Made by a program: the position numbers and the translations under genes. Of a stretch of DNA of 20,540 bases, positions 1 to 6,795 are shown one piece after another (within the stretch, counting starts at the first letter, position 1; every line of letters starts with the position of its first letter). The DNA is from SIG653 sp045578045 (GTDB lineage Bacteria; Bacillota; Clostridia; Oscillospirales; CAG-382). Location: assembly GCA_045578045.1 (NCBI GenBank), contig JAZNJM010000047.1, forward strand, positions 1-20,540, written 5' to 3'. A model generated the notes under the pieces. That model ran no database searches. It was not told the DNA's origin and saw only the letters and a program-made list of their open reading frames with translations.

Positions 1-53
1 CTCCTTGGCTCACAGAACGACATGGCTACGATCCGACTTTTTCGACTTGGTTT

Positions 54-129
54 TGGTGGGGACTACAGGGCTCGAACCTGTGACCTCCTGCTTGTAAGGC
101 AGATGCTCTCCCAGCTGAGCTAAACCCCC
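54..129 (-). tRNA. tRNA-Val (anticodon TAC)
   Basis: The minus strand folds into a complete 76-nt cloverleaf with an encoded 3' CCA. The acceptor arm pairs GGGGGTT with AGTCCCC (two G-U pairs), the D arm contains AGCTCAGCTGGGAGAGC, the anticodon loop is CTTACAA (anticodon TAC, reading GUA valine codons), and the T arm carries GGTTCGAGCC. A consensus promoter lies about 45 bp upstream and a 9-bp leader hairpin sits just before the mature 5' end. No terminator is visible in the 53 bases beyond the CCA, so transcription may continue beyond the window. Confidence 0.96.
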
Positions 130-134
130 ATATT

Positions 135-170
135 CTTTTCGCTAAAGGTTTTGTTCCCCTCAGCGAAAAG
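135..170 (-). other. Inverted repeat in tRNA-Val 5' leader
   Basis: CTTTTCGCT (135-143) and AGCGAAAAG (162-170) form a perfect 9-bp stem with an 18-nt loop. It lies between the tRNA promoter and the mature tRNA 5' end, so nearly the whole pre-tRNA leader would fold into this hairpin. A role in RNase P processing, or as a roadblock for transcripts arriving from the upstream hydrolase operon, is inference. There is no U-tract, so it is not a standard terminator. Confidence 0.55.
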
Positions 171-171
171 C

Positions 172-200
172 ATTATACCATATTAAAATCCATTTGTCAA
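172..200 (-). promoter_or_regulatory. Consensus sigma-70/SigA promoter for tRNA-Val
   Basis: On the minus strand, TTGACA (195-200) is followed after exactly 17 bp by TATAAT (172-177). Both hexamers match the consensus perfectly and point toward the tRNA, as expected for a strong stable-RNA promoter. Confidence 0.88.
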
Positions 201-245
201 TACCTTTTTTGGAATTTTTTTCTAAAAATGCAAAAAAATTGATGA

Positions 246-1259
246 TTAAATAATATCTGAATCCCTGAGAGACGTATATTCGTATTTGTCAAATTCAGCC
301 CAAAAATCTAAAACTGTTTTTTTATACTGTTCTGAATCAATAAAAAAGCTCATTGCGTGGTCAGCTCCAGGAATGACGAGAAGTTTTTTAGGAGAGGCAC
401 ACGCCTTATAGTTTTCGTAAGTCATATTGATAGGAACGAAATGGTCATCAGTTCCGTGAATAAATAAAACGGGAATTTTTGTAGTTTTCAAAGCCATAGT
501 CGCTGAAAAATCACTTGAACTCATTTGTATTTTCTTTTTGCACATATCGTTTGCAATTTTACCAATTACCCCATACGCCAATTTCATATTATTATTTGCA
601 ATATGCTTCCATATGGCGTTGGGGGAGGTGAATCCACAATCTGAAATTATGCCTTTTACGTTTTGAGGCATATCAAATCCAGATGCCATAAGAACCGTTG
701 CAGCTCCCATTGATACTCCTGAAAGATAAACGGGAAGAGAAAACTTGCTACATATATATTTAACCCATTCAAGACAGTCAAATCTTTCAATAAGTCCAAA
801 ACCCATATGGTCTCCGCCGCTTTTTCCTTGTCCTCTTTGTTCGGCGTATAGAACGGAACAATTATTTTCGTGGTAAAAATCTGATATCATTCCAAAATCT
901 TCTCCGTATGAAGAACGCCAACCGTGCATAGCTATAATGATTCTTTCAGCGTTTTCGCAAGAATAAAAATGTCCAACGAGTTTTGTTCCGTCATAACCTT
1001 CAATTTCAATTTCTTCCATAGGAAGTGATGAAAGTTTTTCAGCGTAAGCGGACCTTAAATCCATAAATTCTTTATTTTCGTCCATTCCGGAAATAATTTT
1101 TCTTGTTTTTGGCGTTTGTTTGAATTTATCAATCCCGTTTCTTTCAAGGGCAACCTTAACAAGCGTACCCGTGAGCATATACGTTGCGGCGGCAATAGCG
1201 GAAAAACCAAAGCCCAAGGCTCCCGCACCAATAACTAATTTTTTTGTATTTTTGTTCAT
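246..1259 (-). CDS. Membrane-anchored alpha/beta hydrolase
   Basis: This 337-aa protein has an N-terminal hydrophobic segment (about residues 9-30), probably an uncleaved membrane anchor that places the enzyme on the outer face of the membrane. The hydrolase core shows the oxyanion-side HGW (112-114), the nucleophile elbow G-V-S-M-G with Ser183, the acid in HGTDDHFVP (Asp272 most likely) and the catalytic His301 in PGADH, so the Ser-Asp-His triad is complete. It resembles S33/BAAT-like serine hydrolases common in Clostridia; esterase, lipase or peptidase activity cannot be separated from sequence. The start is set by GGAG five bases before ATG. It lies 49 bp downstream of the 1309-1683 gene on the same strand and probably shares its transcript. 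Confidence 0.9.
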   Translation of the reverse strand: MNKNTKKLVIGAGALGFGFSAIAAATYMLTGTLVKVALERNGIDKFKQTPKTRKIISGMDENKEFMDLRSAYAEKLSSLPMEEIEIEGYDGTKLVGHFYSCENAERIIIAMHGWRSSYGEDFGMISDFYHENNCSVLYAEQRGQGKSGGDHMGFGLIERFDCLEWVKYICSKFSLPVYLSGVSMGAATVLMASGFDMPQNVKGIISDCGFTSPNAIWKHIANNNMKLAYGVIGKIANDMCKKKIQMSSSDFSATMALKTTKIPVLFIHGTDDHFVPINMTYENYKACASPKKLLVIPGADHAMSFFIDSEQYKKTVLDFWAEFDKYEYTSLRDSDII

Positions 1260-1308
1260 TTCAATCTCCGCTTTATATGTGTTGAAAAAACGCTTTATTT
1301 TAAAAAGG

Positions 1309-1683
1309 TTATTCTTTTTTTGTAATGCCTTGCTTTAAAACTCCTTTTGAAATAAGAAGCTCAACAACCGCATCTCCCTTAATTTCTTCTGAAACTAAAG
1401 TGTTAACAAAACCGTTTGAATCTTGAATAGGAATTTCATTTTGATTATTGTTCTCAGCCTTTTCTGTTTGCATATCCGAGCTTTTTTCACTGTTTTTTTC
1501 TTTTTCTTCTGTTTCAATTATAACCCGTTCAAGTATTCTTGAAACAAAATCAAAGCATTTTAAAAGCCTTTCGTTGTTTATATCTGAATTTTTTTGATAT
1601 TTTTCTTTCGATATGGGATTTATTCCTTTTGAAAGCATATCCATATATGTTTTTGCGTGTTTTATTATATCAATCTCTTTCAT
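1309..1683 (-). CDS. Conserved hypothetical protein with charged low-complexity middle
   Basis: This is a 124-aa soluble protein. Residues 1-57 form a helical domain containing GINP at 21-24 and a later N-x-x-R/L-L-x-C-F-x-F-V-S-x-I-L pattern. I recall this layout from small uncharacterised Clostridia proteins of unknown function. It is followed by a Glu/Lys/Ser/Asn-rich linker (about 58-86) and a short C-terminal helical patch. There are no catalytic motifs, signal peptide or membrane segment. AAAGG lies eight bases before the ATG, and a promoter candidate is at 1759-1787. It is the first gene of a likely two-gene unit with the alpha/beta hydrolase. Function is unknown. Confidence 0.75.
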   Translation of the reverse strand: MKEIDIIKHAKTYMDMLSKGINPISKEKYQKNSDINNERLLKCFDFVSRILERVIIETEEKEKNSEKSSDMQTEKAENNNQNEIPIQDSNGFVNTLVSEEIKGDAVVELLISKGVLKQGITKKE

Positions 1684-1758
1684 TATATAAACCTTTCAGA
1701 CTTTTAGTTAATACGAATAGTTCAGATGAATTATTATTTTAAAAATACACTTTATAGG

Positions 1759-1787
1759 ATTTTATCATATGTTTTTTCGAAATTCAA
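1759..1787 (-). promoter_or_regulatory. Promoter candidate for the 124-aa protein and hydrolase genes
   Basis: On the minus strand TTGAAT (1782-1787) and TAAAAT (1759-1764) are separated by 17 bp. They lie about 75 bp upstream of the start codon at 1683. Match to consensus is fair; in AT-rich DNA such hits arise by chance. Confidence 0.5.
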
Positions 1788-1960
1788 GTTTTTTTGCATA
1801 AAAAAATGATATTATTTAAGAAATAAAGGGGAAAAATAATGCTTTATAAAATTGAATCAATAAAAAAGTAAAAAACGTTAAGAATTTTTTTACTATTTAT
1901 AAGTATAATATTAATAAAATATATGATAAAATTCTTATAAATAATGTTAAACAGTTTGAG

Positions 1961-1991
1961 TTTACAAATAGTTGAGATTTATTGATATAAT
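1961..1991 (+). promoter_or_regulatory. Promoter candidate for the lipid kinase operon
   Basis: TTTACA (1961-1966) precedes TATAAT (1986-1991) by 19 bp; a second overlapping TATAAT lies at 1991-1996. The -10 is perfect but the spacer is long, so the exact -35 is uncertain. Confidence 0.45.
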
Positions 1992-2053
1992 ATAATTATG
2001 CTCAGACAATTAAGGCTCAAACGCAAAATAAGAATAAACGGAGTATTTTTATT

Positions 2054-2974
2054 ATGAAAAAATACTACATATTATATAATCCTTTTGCGGGTAATAACAC
2101 GGGAGAAAGGTCTGCTTTAAAGATAAAGGCAAAAATCGAGCCTAAAATGGAACATCCCGTTGAGCTTGTTGATATGACGAAAATTGACAATTATAAAGAT
2201 TTTTTTCAATCTCATTCGGGGGCGGGTATTATAATATGCGGCGGAGACGGAACTCTCAACCGATTTATAAACGAAACCTCAGAAATTGATTTTGAAAATA
2301 AGATTTATTATTGTGCCATAGGAACGGGTAACGATTTTCTCAGAGATATTGGTGTTTCTCAAAAGAAAATGCCTGTTGAAATAAGCTCATACATAAAAAA
2401 TCTTCCCATCTGTGAAATAGAGGGGAAGAGATATCGTTTCATAAACGGAATAGGATATGGTATAGACGGTTATTGCTGTGAACAAGGCGATGAGAAGAAA
2501 AAGAAATCAAAAAGAAAGGTTAATTATTCTCTCATTGCGATAAAAGGTTTGCTTTACGGTTTTAAGCCGAAAAACGCAACCGTAACGGTTGATGGAGTTG
2601 TTCATAAGTTTGAAAAGGTATGGATAGCTCCCGTTATGAACGGAAGATATTATGGCGGTGGAGTTATGGCTGCTCCTGAGCAGGATAGGTCAAGCGAAGA
2701 AAAAACTCTTTCCATAACAATTCTAAGAACAAAAAATAAACTGGAAGCCTTATGGTATTTTCCAACTCTTTACAAAGGAAAGCATACGAAATATAAAAAC
2801 GTTTCAACGGTTTTAACGGGAAAGGTTATAACAGTTGAGTTTGATGAGCCTTCTCCATTGCAAATTGACGGTGAGACGCATAAGGGAATAATGAAATATA
2901 CGGCGTATGCATATGGAACGGCATATAATCCTTCACAGCAAACAGAAAAAACCGAAGAAGCCGTTGTTGTCTGA
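2054..2974 (+). CDS. Diacylglycerol kinase family lipid kinase (DagK/YegS-like)
   Basis: This 306-aa cytosolic or peripheral membrane enzyme is predicted to phosphorylate diacylglycerol or a related lipid with ATP, feeding diacylglycerol back into phospholipid synthesis. The DAGK catalytic domain is clear: YNPFAGN at the N terminus, the nucleotide-binding GGDGT at 63-67, GTGNDF at 90-95, and the late QIDGE at about residue 270 that carries the conserved acidic base region. Length fits the DgkB/YegS/LCB5-like family. A GGAG site lies 11 bases before the ATG. It is 37 bp upstream of the small alarmone synthetase and probably co-transcribed with it. Substrate specificity is not readable from sequence. 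Confidence 0.9.
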   Translation: MKKYYILYNPFAGNNTGERSALKIKAKIEPKMEHPVELVDMTKIDNYKDFFQSHSGAGIIICGGDGTLNRFINETSEIDFENKIYYCAIGTGNDFLRDIGVSQKKMPVEISSYIKNLPICEIEGKRYRFINGIGYGIDGYCCEQGDEKKKKSKRKVNYSLIAIKGLLYGFKPKNATVTVDGVVHKFEKVWIAPVMNGRYYGGGVMAAPEQDRSSEEKTLSITILRTKNKLEALWYFPTLYKGKHTKYKNVSTVLTGKVITVEFDEPSPLQIDGETHKGIMKYTAYAYGTAYNPSQQTEKTEEAVVV

Positions 2975-3011
2975 TATTTGTTTTAAAATGTGATTATCAG
3001 AGGAAATTAAA

Positions 3012-3695
3012 ATGGAAGTATTAAACGAACGATCTAAAATAGACTTAATTAACTGGCTTTCAAAATCCACAGGTGGAGAATTGAAAAGTCTTGCGGACGA
3101 AACCTCAAAATTGATGACTTATTATCGTTGTGCAATGCTTGAAATTGAAACAAAATTCAGAGTTTTAAACGAACAATTTTCCCTTAAGCAAGAAAGAAAT
3201 CCAATAGAGAGTATAAAAACAAGGCTTAAATCACCCCAAAGTATAAAAGGAAAGCTGGATAGAAATAATATCCCAATAAGCCTTTCTTCTATTGAAGCAA
3301 ATTTAAATGACGTTGCTGGTGTGAGAGTCGTTTGCAGCTTTATTGACGATATCTATATGCTTGCAGATTGTCTTATGAATCAAGATGACGTGAGAGTTAT
3401 AAACGTTAAGGATTATATTAAAAATCCAAAACCAAACGGATACAGAAGCCTTCACGTTATTGTTGAAATTCCAATATTTCTTTGTGATGAAAAGAAATAC
3501 ATAAAGGTTGAAGTACAGCTCAGAACTATAAATATGGAATCTTGGGCAAAATTAGAGCATAGAATGAGATATAAAAAGAATATAAGCGAAGAAATATTCG
3601 CTAAAACTCAGAGTGATTTGTTGGAATGTGCTGAATTAAGCAATATTCTTGACGAAAAAATGCAATCAATAAGAAAGATAATAGAGGGAGAATAA
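3012..3695 (+). CDS. Small alarmone synthetase, (p)ppGpp synthetase RelP/RelQ type
   Basis: This 227-aa RelA/SpoT-domain protein lacks the hydrolase, TGS and ACT domains of long Rel enzymes, so it is a single-domain synthetase that transfers pyrophosphate from ATP to GTP or GDP. Visible motifs are the basic ATP-binding segment R71-L-K-S-P-x-S-I-K-G-K, the metal-site D100-V-A-G-V-R, the G-loop D134-YIKNPKPNGYRSLH and the VEVQLRT (166-172) plus E182-H-R-M strands. All expected synthetase blocks are present. GAGG stands eight bases before the ATG. It probably shares the transcript of the lipid kinase. It is convergent with the next minus-strand gene, with only 3 bp between the stop codons. Confidence 0.92.
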   Translation: MEVLNERSKIDLINWLSKSTGGELKSLADETSKLMTYYRCAMLEIETKFRVLNEQFSLKQERNPIESIKTRLKSPQSIKGKLDRNNIPISLSSIEANLNDVAGVRVVCSFIDDIYMLADCLMNQDDVRVINVKDYIKNPKPNGYRSLHVIVEIPIFLCDEKKYIKVEVQLRTINMESWAKLEHRMRYKKNISEEIFAKTQSDLLECAELSNILDEKMQSIRKIIEGE

Positions 3696-3698
3696 GCC

Positions 3699-4013
3699 TT
3701 ATATAAGCTCCAAAACGCTATCGTATAAACACATTGGAGTTACTTTGTTTTTAACGAGTGCGTTATATATTGATATGGCTGTCTCTTTTCTTGATTCAAA
3801 ATTTGGTAAAACCGCTTCTTCAATTTCTTCGTTGGATTTGAGTGGCGGTTTTCTGTTTTTATAAGGCTTTTTTGAAAGTTTCAGACAAAAAGACTTTTCG
3901 TTGTTAGTATATGCTTCTGTAAGCTCATATGAAACGGTAAAATCTGAAAATTTTTCTTCTTTAAACATAATAATGTTTGAATATTCTATATGAAAGGATT
4001 TTGGTTTTTCCAT
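3699..4013 (-). CDS. Small conserved hypothetical protein, possibly DUF6514-like
   Basis: This is a 104-aa soluble protein without signal or membrane segment. The C-terminal end (ISIYNALVKNKVTPMCLYD) resembles the 'N-x-V-T-P-x-x-L-x-D-V' ending that I associate with the small Clostridia family DUF6514; this assignment is from memory and low confidence. A strong GGGAG lies six bases before the ATG, supporting a real gene. A promoter candidate lies at 4111-4139. No function can be given. Confidence 0.65.
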   Translation of the reverse strand: MEKPKSFHIEYSNIIMFKEEKFSDFTVSYELTEAYTNNEKSFCLKLSKKPYKNRKPPLKSNEEIEEAVLPNFESRKETAISIYNALVKNKVTPMCLYDSVLELI

Positions 4014-4110
4014 AGTTTTCTCCCAAACTCTTATTTTCCTTTGAAAAGCAAAAGAATAAATAGTATCTGTAAATCTATAAGCTCTTTTTCTTGTTTTTCA
4101 GAGCAAAGAG

Positions 4111-4139
4111 AGAATATCAGATAAATCTGTTTTTGTAAA
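4111..4139 (-). promoter_or_regulatory. Promoter candidate with palindromic spacer
   Basis: On the minus strand TTTACA (4134-4139), 17 bp, TATTCT (4111-4116) is a fair promoter for the 104-aa gene. The spacer contains the dyad CAGAT-AA-ATCTG (4118-4129), placed where a repressor would block polymerase; that role is inference. Confidence 0.42.
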
Positions 4140-4267
4140 GTGTGTCAAAAAGAGAAAATATGTGAATAAAACTTGAGTTTCTAAACAAATAGAGAGAAAA
4201 AGCGAGTTTTTTGCAGTTTTAAATGAAAATATGAACGAAAATTCATATTTAAAGAACAATTATAATT

Positions 4268-4325
4268 TTTTGTAAAAAACTATATTTTGTAAAAAACTAT
4301 ATAAACTATACTGCAAAAAATTATA
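4268..4325 (+). repeat. 17-bp tandem repeats upstream of a strong promoter
   Basis: TTTTGTAAAAAACTATA occurs twice back to back (4268-4284 and 4285-4301). A degenerate copy CTGCAAAAAATTATA (4311-4325) differs at three positions over its 15 aligned bases. The array ends 30 bp before the -35 box of the 4355-4383 promoter, so repeated activator sites or a phased UP-like element are possible; both are inference. Confidence 0.6.
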
Positions 4326-4354
4326 TTTTTAGTTTTATGAAGTTTATATATGCG

Positions 4355-4383
4355 TTGACATTATTAGTCTGTTGTGGTATAAT
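4355..4383 (+). promoter_or_regulatory. Consensus promoter for the Cys-motif protein / radical SAM unit
   Basis: TTGACA (4355-4360), 17 bp, TATAAT (4378-4383): a perfect match to the SigA consensus. Transcription would start near 4390, about 100 bases before the ATG at 4488. Confidence 0.85.
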
Positions 4384-4487
4384 AATTAAGAAATGTTTTT
4401 GCTGTAATATTTTGTGAAAAAAGTTGACTTAAACATATAGAAAGATATTATGGAAATTTAATTTAAATAATAAAGGAGTTGGTCTAT

Positions 4488-5096
4488 ATGAAAGGCAAAA
4501 ACAAGTGTAGAATTTTAAAAGAAATAAGAAAAGCTATTGCAAAAGAGAATAACATTGAATACGTAACAACAGAATGTAAATACCAAGGAGAGTGCAGCGG
4601 AACTTGCCCCAAATGTGAAGCTGAGGTCAGATATCTTGAAAAAGAGCTTGAAAAACGCCGTAATGCTGGAAAAAACGTTGCTCTTGCAGGAATTGCCGCA
4701 AGTATGGTTTTGTCATCAGGATGTGTTTTTTCTGAAAACGGACCTTTTGCAGAAAATACAATGGGTGATATGGCTGTTTCGGAATCTTCATCACCAGATG
4801 AGAATAGTTCAGAAGCTTCTTCATACGAATCTTTGGGAGGTTCTCCCGTTTCAGAAATGGTTGACGGTGAGATGTATTACCAGACAACAGGGGTTATTAT
4901 TTATCCTTCTGAAGATGAATCTGATTTTTCAGAAGAATCAAAGGAATCAGATGATAACTCTTTCTTAGAAAATTCTTCCGATGACGATTCTTCTGAGGAC
5001 GATTCTTCTGGGGACAACTCTTCTGAAAATATATATATTTCAGATGAAAAAATAGAAATTATGGGCGAATTTCCTGCTCCTGAAACTGATGATTAA
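4488..5096 (+). CDS. Membrane protein with CX5CX3CX2C domain and acidic Ser/Asp-rich tail
   Basis: This 202-aa protein has three parts. Residues 1-60 form a basic, helical, cytoplasmic-looking domain with four cysteines (Cys30, 36, 40, 43; pattern E-C-x5-C-x3-C-P-K-C) followed by an E-V-R-Y-L-E amphipathic stretch. This suggests Zn or Fe-S binding. Residues 63-79 are a single hydrophobic segment ending at Cys79 (imperfect lipobox SSGC). Residues 80-202 are low-complexity Ser/Asp/Glu. I recall the same N-terminal module in other gut anaerobes with varied tails. The ATG at 4488 is chosen because AAAGGAG lies nine bases upstream; an in-frame TTG at 4479 overlaps that site. The radical SAM gene begins 11 bp downstream, so the two are probably co-expressed and functionally linked. 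Function unknown. Confidence 0.85.
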   Translation: MKGKNKCRILKEIRKAIAKENNIEYVTTECKYQGECSGTCPKCEAEVRYLEKELEKRRNAGKNVALAGIAASMVLSSGCVFSENGPFAENTMGDMAVSESSSPDENSSEASSYESLGGSPVSEMVDGEMYYQTTGVIIYPSEDESDFSEESKESDDNSFLENSSDDDSSEDDSSGDNSSENIYISDEKIEIMGEFPAPETDD

Positions 5097-5107
5097 GAGA
5101 AAACTGA

Positions 5108-5749
5108 TTGTGTGAAACAGAAATGAACGATAAAACAATAATAACAGCCCCCGTTATATCTTTTTCACGATTAAGAATGGAAACAGACGGAAAGGGAGTT
5201 ACAACCTTGGTATGTTTTCACGGTTGTCCGTTGAGATGCAGATATTGTATAAACCCCTTTTCTTTTGACAAAAAAACAAAAAGAACAGATGAAACGCCTT
5301 TTTCTCTCTATGAAAGCGTTAAAAAAGACGAGCTTTATTTTTTAGCAACGGGCGGAGGCGTTACGTTTGGCGGTGGAGAACCTTTGCTGTATTCGAATTT
5401 TTTGAAGGAGTTTCGTCTGTGCTGTGGTGAAAAATGGCATCTTTGTGCTGAAACGTCTTTGAACGTTCCAACGGAAAACGTTTATATTGCGTCTCAATGT
5501 ATCGATATGTTTTATATTGACTGTAAAGATATAAACCCATTAATTTATAAAGAGTATACGGGGAAGGATAATCAAAATATGCTTGATAATTTAAAAATAC
5601 TTTTGTCTTTGGTTGGTGAAAAGCGTATTGTTGTCCGTATTCCGCTTATTCCGAATTTCAATACTGAAAAAGACAGAGAAAAGAGCGTTGATTTTCTTTC
5701 AAAAATGGGAATAACTCAGTTTGATTTGTTTGAATATAAAATTAAATAG
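5108..5749 (+). CDS. Compact radical SAM protein, activating-enzyme-like
   Basis: This 213-aa enzyme carries the radical SAM cluster motif CPLRCRYC (Cys40, Cys44, Cys47) preceded by Cys36-F-H-G. It also has a SAM-binding G-G-G-E-P (88-92) in a GGGVTFGGGEPL segment typical of glycyl-radical activases (PflA) and NrdG-like proteins. It lacks the extra ferredoxin-like Cys insert of many glycyl-radical activases and any SPASM domain. It should bind one [4Fe-4S] cluster and cleave SAM; the substrate is unknown. No glycyl-radical enzyme is nearby; the adjacent Cys-motif membrane protein is the obvious partner candidate. The start is uncertain: TTG at 5108 has a weak AAGAG site, and ATG at 5123 has none. 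Confidence 0.88.
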   Translation: MCETEMNDKTIITAPVISFSRLRMETDGKGVTTLVCFHGCPLRCRYCINPFSFDKKTKRTDETPFSLYESVKKDELYFLATGGGVTFGGGEPLLYSNFLKEFRLCCGEKWHLCAETSLNVPTENVYIASQCIDMFYIDCKDINPLIYKEYTGKDNQNMLDNLKILLSLVGEKRIVVRIPLIPNFNTEKDREKSVDFLSKMGITQFDLFEYKIK

Positions 5750-5791
5750 GCTTTCTCATATATAAAAAGGGAAAAAGGCAAGAGAGAAAAA

Positions 5792-5959
5792 ATGGAAAAT
5801 AGGAATTGGAAAGATAAAATTATTATAGCTTTTATTATTTATGTGTTTTCTCCTTTAATCATCGTGGCTTTGATTGTTTTTGGAGTAACTCTCATTTTTG
5901 AAAATCCAAAAAACAGAAAAGGTACAAGAATTCATTTTATTATAAAAAAACTGGAGTAA
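5792..5959 (+). CDS. N-terminal membrane segment of a frame-shifted gene
   Basis: From the ATG at 5792 (AGAGAG just upstream) a 55-codon frame encodes a short polar start, one strongly hydrophobic segment (about residues 10-36) and a basic tail, then stops at 5957-5959. Codons 40-41 are AAA AAC preceded by A (5908-5914). A -1 shift there enters the frame of the next gene, which is open for 64 codons before its first possible start. I read the two pieces as one membrane-anchored protein of about 322 aa. The break could be programmed frameshifting, a real indel in the A6 run, or a sequence error. On its own the piece would be a 55-aa single-pass peptide. Confidence 0.6.
   Translation: MENRNWKDKIIIAFIIYVFSPLIIVALIVFGVTLIFENPKNRKGTRIHFIIKKLE
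5908..5914 (+). promoter_or_regulatory. Canonical -1 slippery heptamer A AAA AAC
   Basis: The heptamer sits exactly in the zero frame of the 5792 frame (X XXY YYZ rule), and slipping back one base continues with CAG AAA AGG TAC into the downstream frame. No strong stem or pseudoknot is visible in the AT-rich 40 bases after it, which weakens the case for programmed frameshifting. Confidence 0.45.
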
Positions 5960-6093
5960 AATATAAACGTAAAATAATCTATTCTCCCGAATATCGCTTT
6001 TATAATAATGCTGTAAAAAGAAAATTACCTATTGAATATATAAAACAAAAATCAAACGGATTTGAATATTTCATATATGATGGAAAGATTTAT

Positions 6094-6759
6094 ATGTTCC
6101 CCGATTTTGAACAAATTGAGTTCAATAAAGAAAAAAACGCTTTTTTGGTTGATTATGACGGAGAGTGGAAAAGTTTTGACAAAGCGTATGAAAAGATGTT
6201 ATCATATTTAGATAATAAAAACTTTGAGGCGAAAATTCTTGTGGAAAGAAAAATGTTCAACAAATTTAAGCTGTCTGAAAACGATATACCCGAAAACATT
6301 TTTGTAACACGAGAATATGAAACAGCTTTTGAGAATGAGGATTCTCCGTTAAAGTTTATTATTCCGAAAAATACTTTTGAGCTTTATGAAATGATGAAAC
6401 AAACTCAAACACTTTGCGGAGAGTTTGAATATTCGGAAAGCAAAGATACTATATTCTGGAAGTTATGTGGAAAAAAAGAAACAATTGAGATTCATATTGC
6501 AGTGGGCAAAAGAGATTGTTATTTTGAACTTTTTTCTGTTTCTTCTAAAAATATAAAATATAGTATAACCCATTGGCATCCTGATCTATATGAAGCATAC
6601 GAAGAGGCTTGTCTTCTCGGAGAACGAGGTAGCGTTCTTGTTGTTCGTTCTTCTTTCTTTGAAGAGAGCATCTTGTATATGGGAAAAAAGGAATATTGCC
6701 CATATTCTCCCGATAAAAAGTGTATTTTGGGAAGATATTATTATCTTGAAGCAAAATGA
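6094..6759 (+). CDS. Hypothetical protein, likely C-terminal part of a frame-shifted membrane protein
   Basis: From the first in-frame ATG this is a 221-aa soluble, mixed alpha/beta protein of unknown family. Coding-like sequence continues upstream in the same frame to 5902 without any ATG, GTG or TTG, which argues that 6094 is an internal methionine and that the true N terminus is the membrane segment at 5792. A weak GGAAAG does lie near the ATG, so independent translation is possible. Notable conserved-looking patches are ITHWHPDLYEAYEEA (about residues 157-171) and the C-terminal YCPYSPDKKC. No catalytic motif is recognised. It lies between the radical SAM gene and the ADP-ribosylglycohydrolase gene on the same strand. 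Confidence 0.68.
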   Translation: MFPDFEQIEFNKEKNAFLVDYDGEWKSFDKAYEKMLSYLDNKNFEAKILVERKMFNKFKLSENDIPENIFVTREYETAFENEDSPLKFIIPKNTFELYEMMKQTQTLCGEFEYSESKDTIFWKLCGKKETIEIHIAVGKRDCYFELFSVSSKNIKYSITHWHPDLYEAYEEACLLGERGSVLVVRSSFFEESILYMGKKEYCPYSPDKKCILGRYYYLEAK

Positions 6760-6795
6760 AAGAATAAAGGAGAAGCAATAAATAGGAGAGAAGCT

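Larger units (their letters stand above)
1684..2053. other. Divergent AT-rich intergenic region
   Basis: This 370-bp gap separates the minus-strand hydrolase unit from the plus-strand lipid kinase unit. It holds one promoter candidate for each direction and long A/T runs. A 10-codon reading frame with a good AAGGGG site (1839-1871) is present, but I do not call it a gene. I see no RNA fold, repeat or mobile element here. Confidence 0.6.
4014..4487. other. Long AT-rich regulatory gap
   Basis: This 474-bp non-coding region separates divergent genes. It contains a minus-strand promoter candidate, a pair of perfect 17-bp tandem repeats plus a degenerate third copy, and a perfect plus-strand promoter. 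About 100 bases of untranslated leader precede the ATG at 4488. I see no stable hairpin or recognisable riboswitch in the leader. Confidence 0.6.

Noticed and set aside
1839..1871. 10-codon reading frame with a good ribosome binding site
   Set aside because: Too short and isolated to support as a gene; no attenuator structure follows and the codons show no regulatory run.
4285..4301. Replication-origin or plasmid iterons
   Set aside because: Only two perfect copies, no replication gene nearby, and the position before a consensus promoter explains them better.
5908..5960. Pseudoknot stimulating -1 frameshifting
   Set aside because: The AT-rich sequence after the slippery site shows no stem of more than a few A-U pairs, so I do not claim a stimulator.
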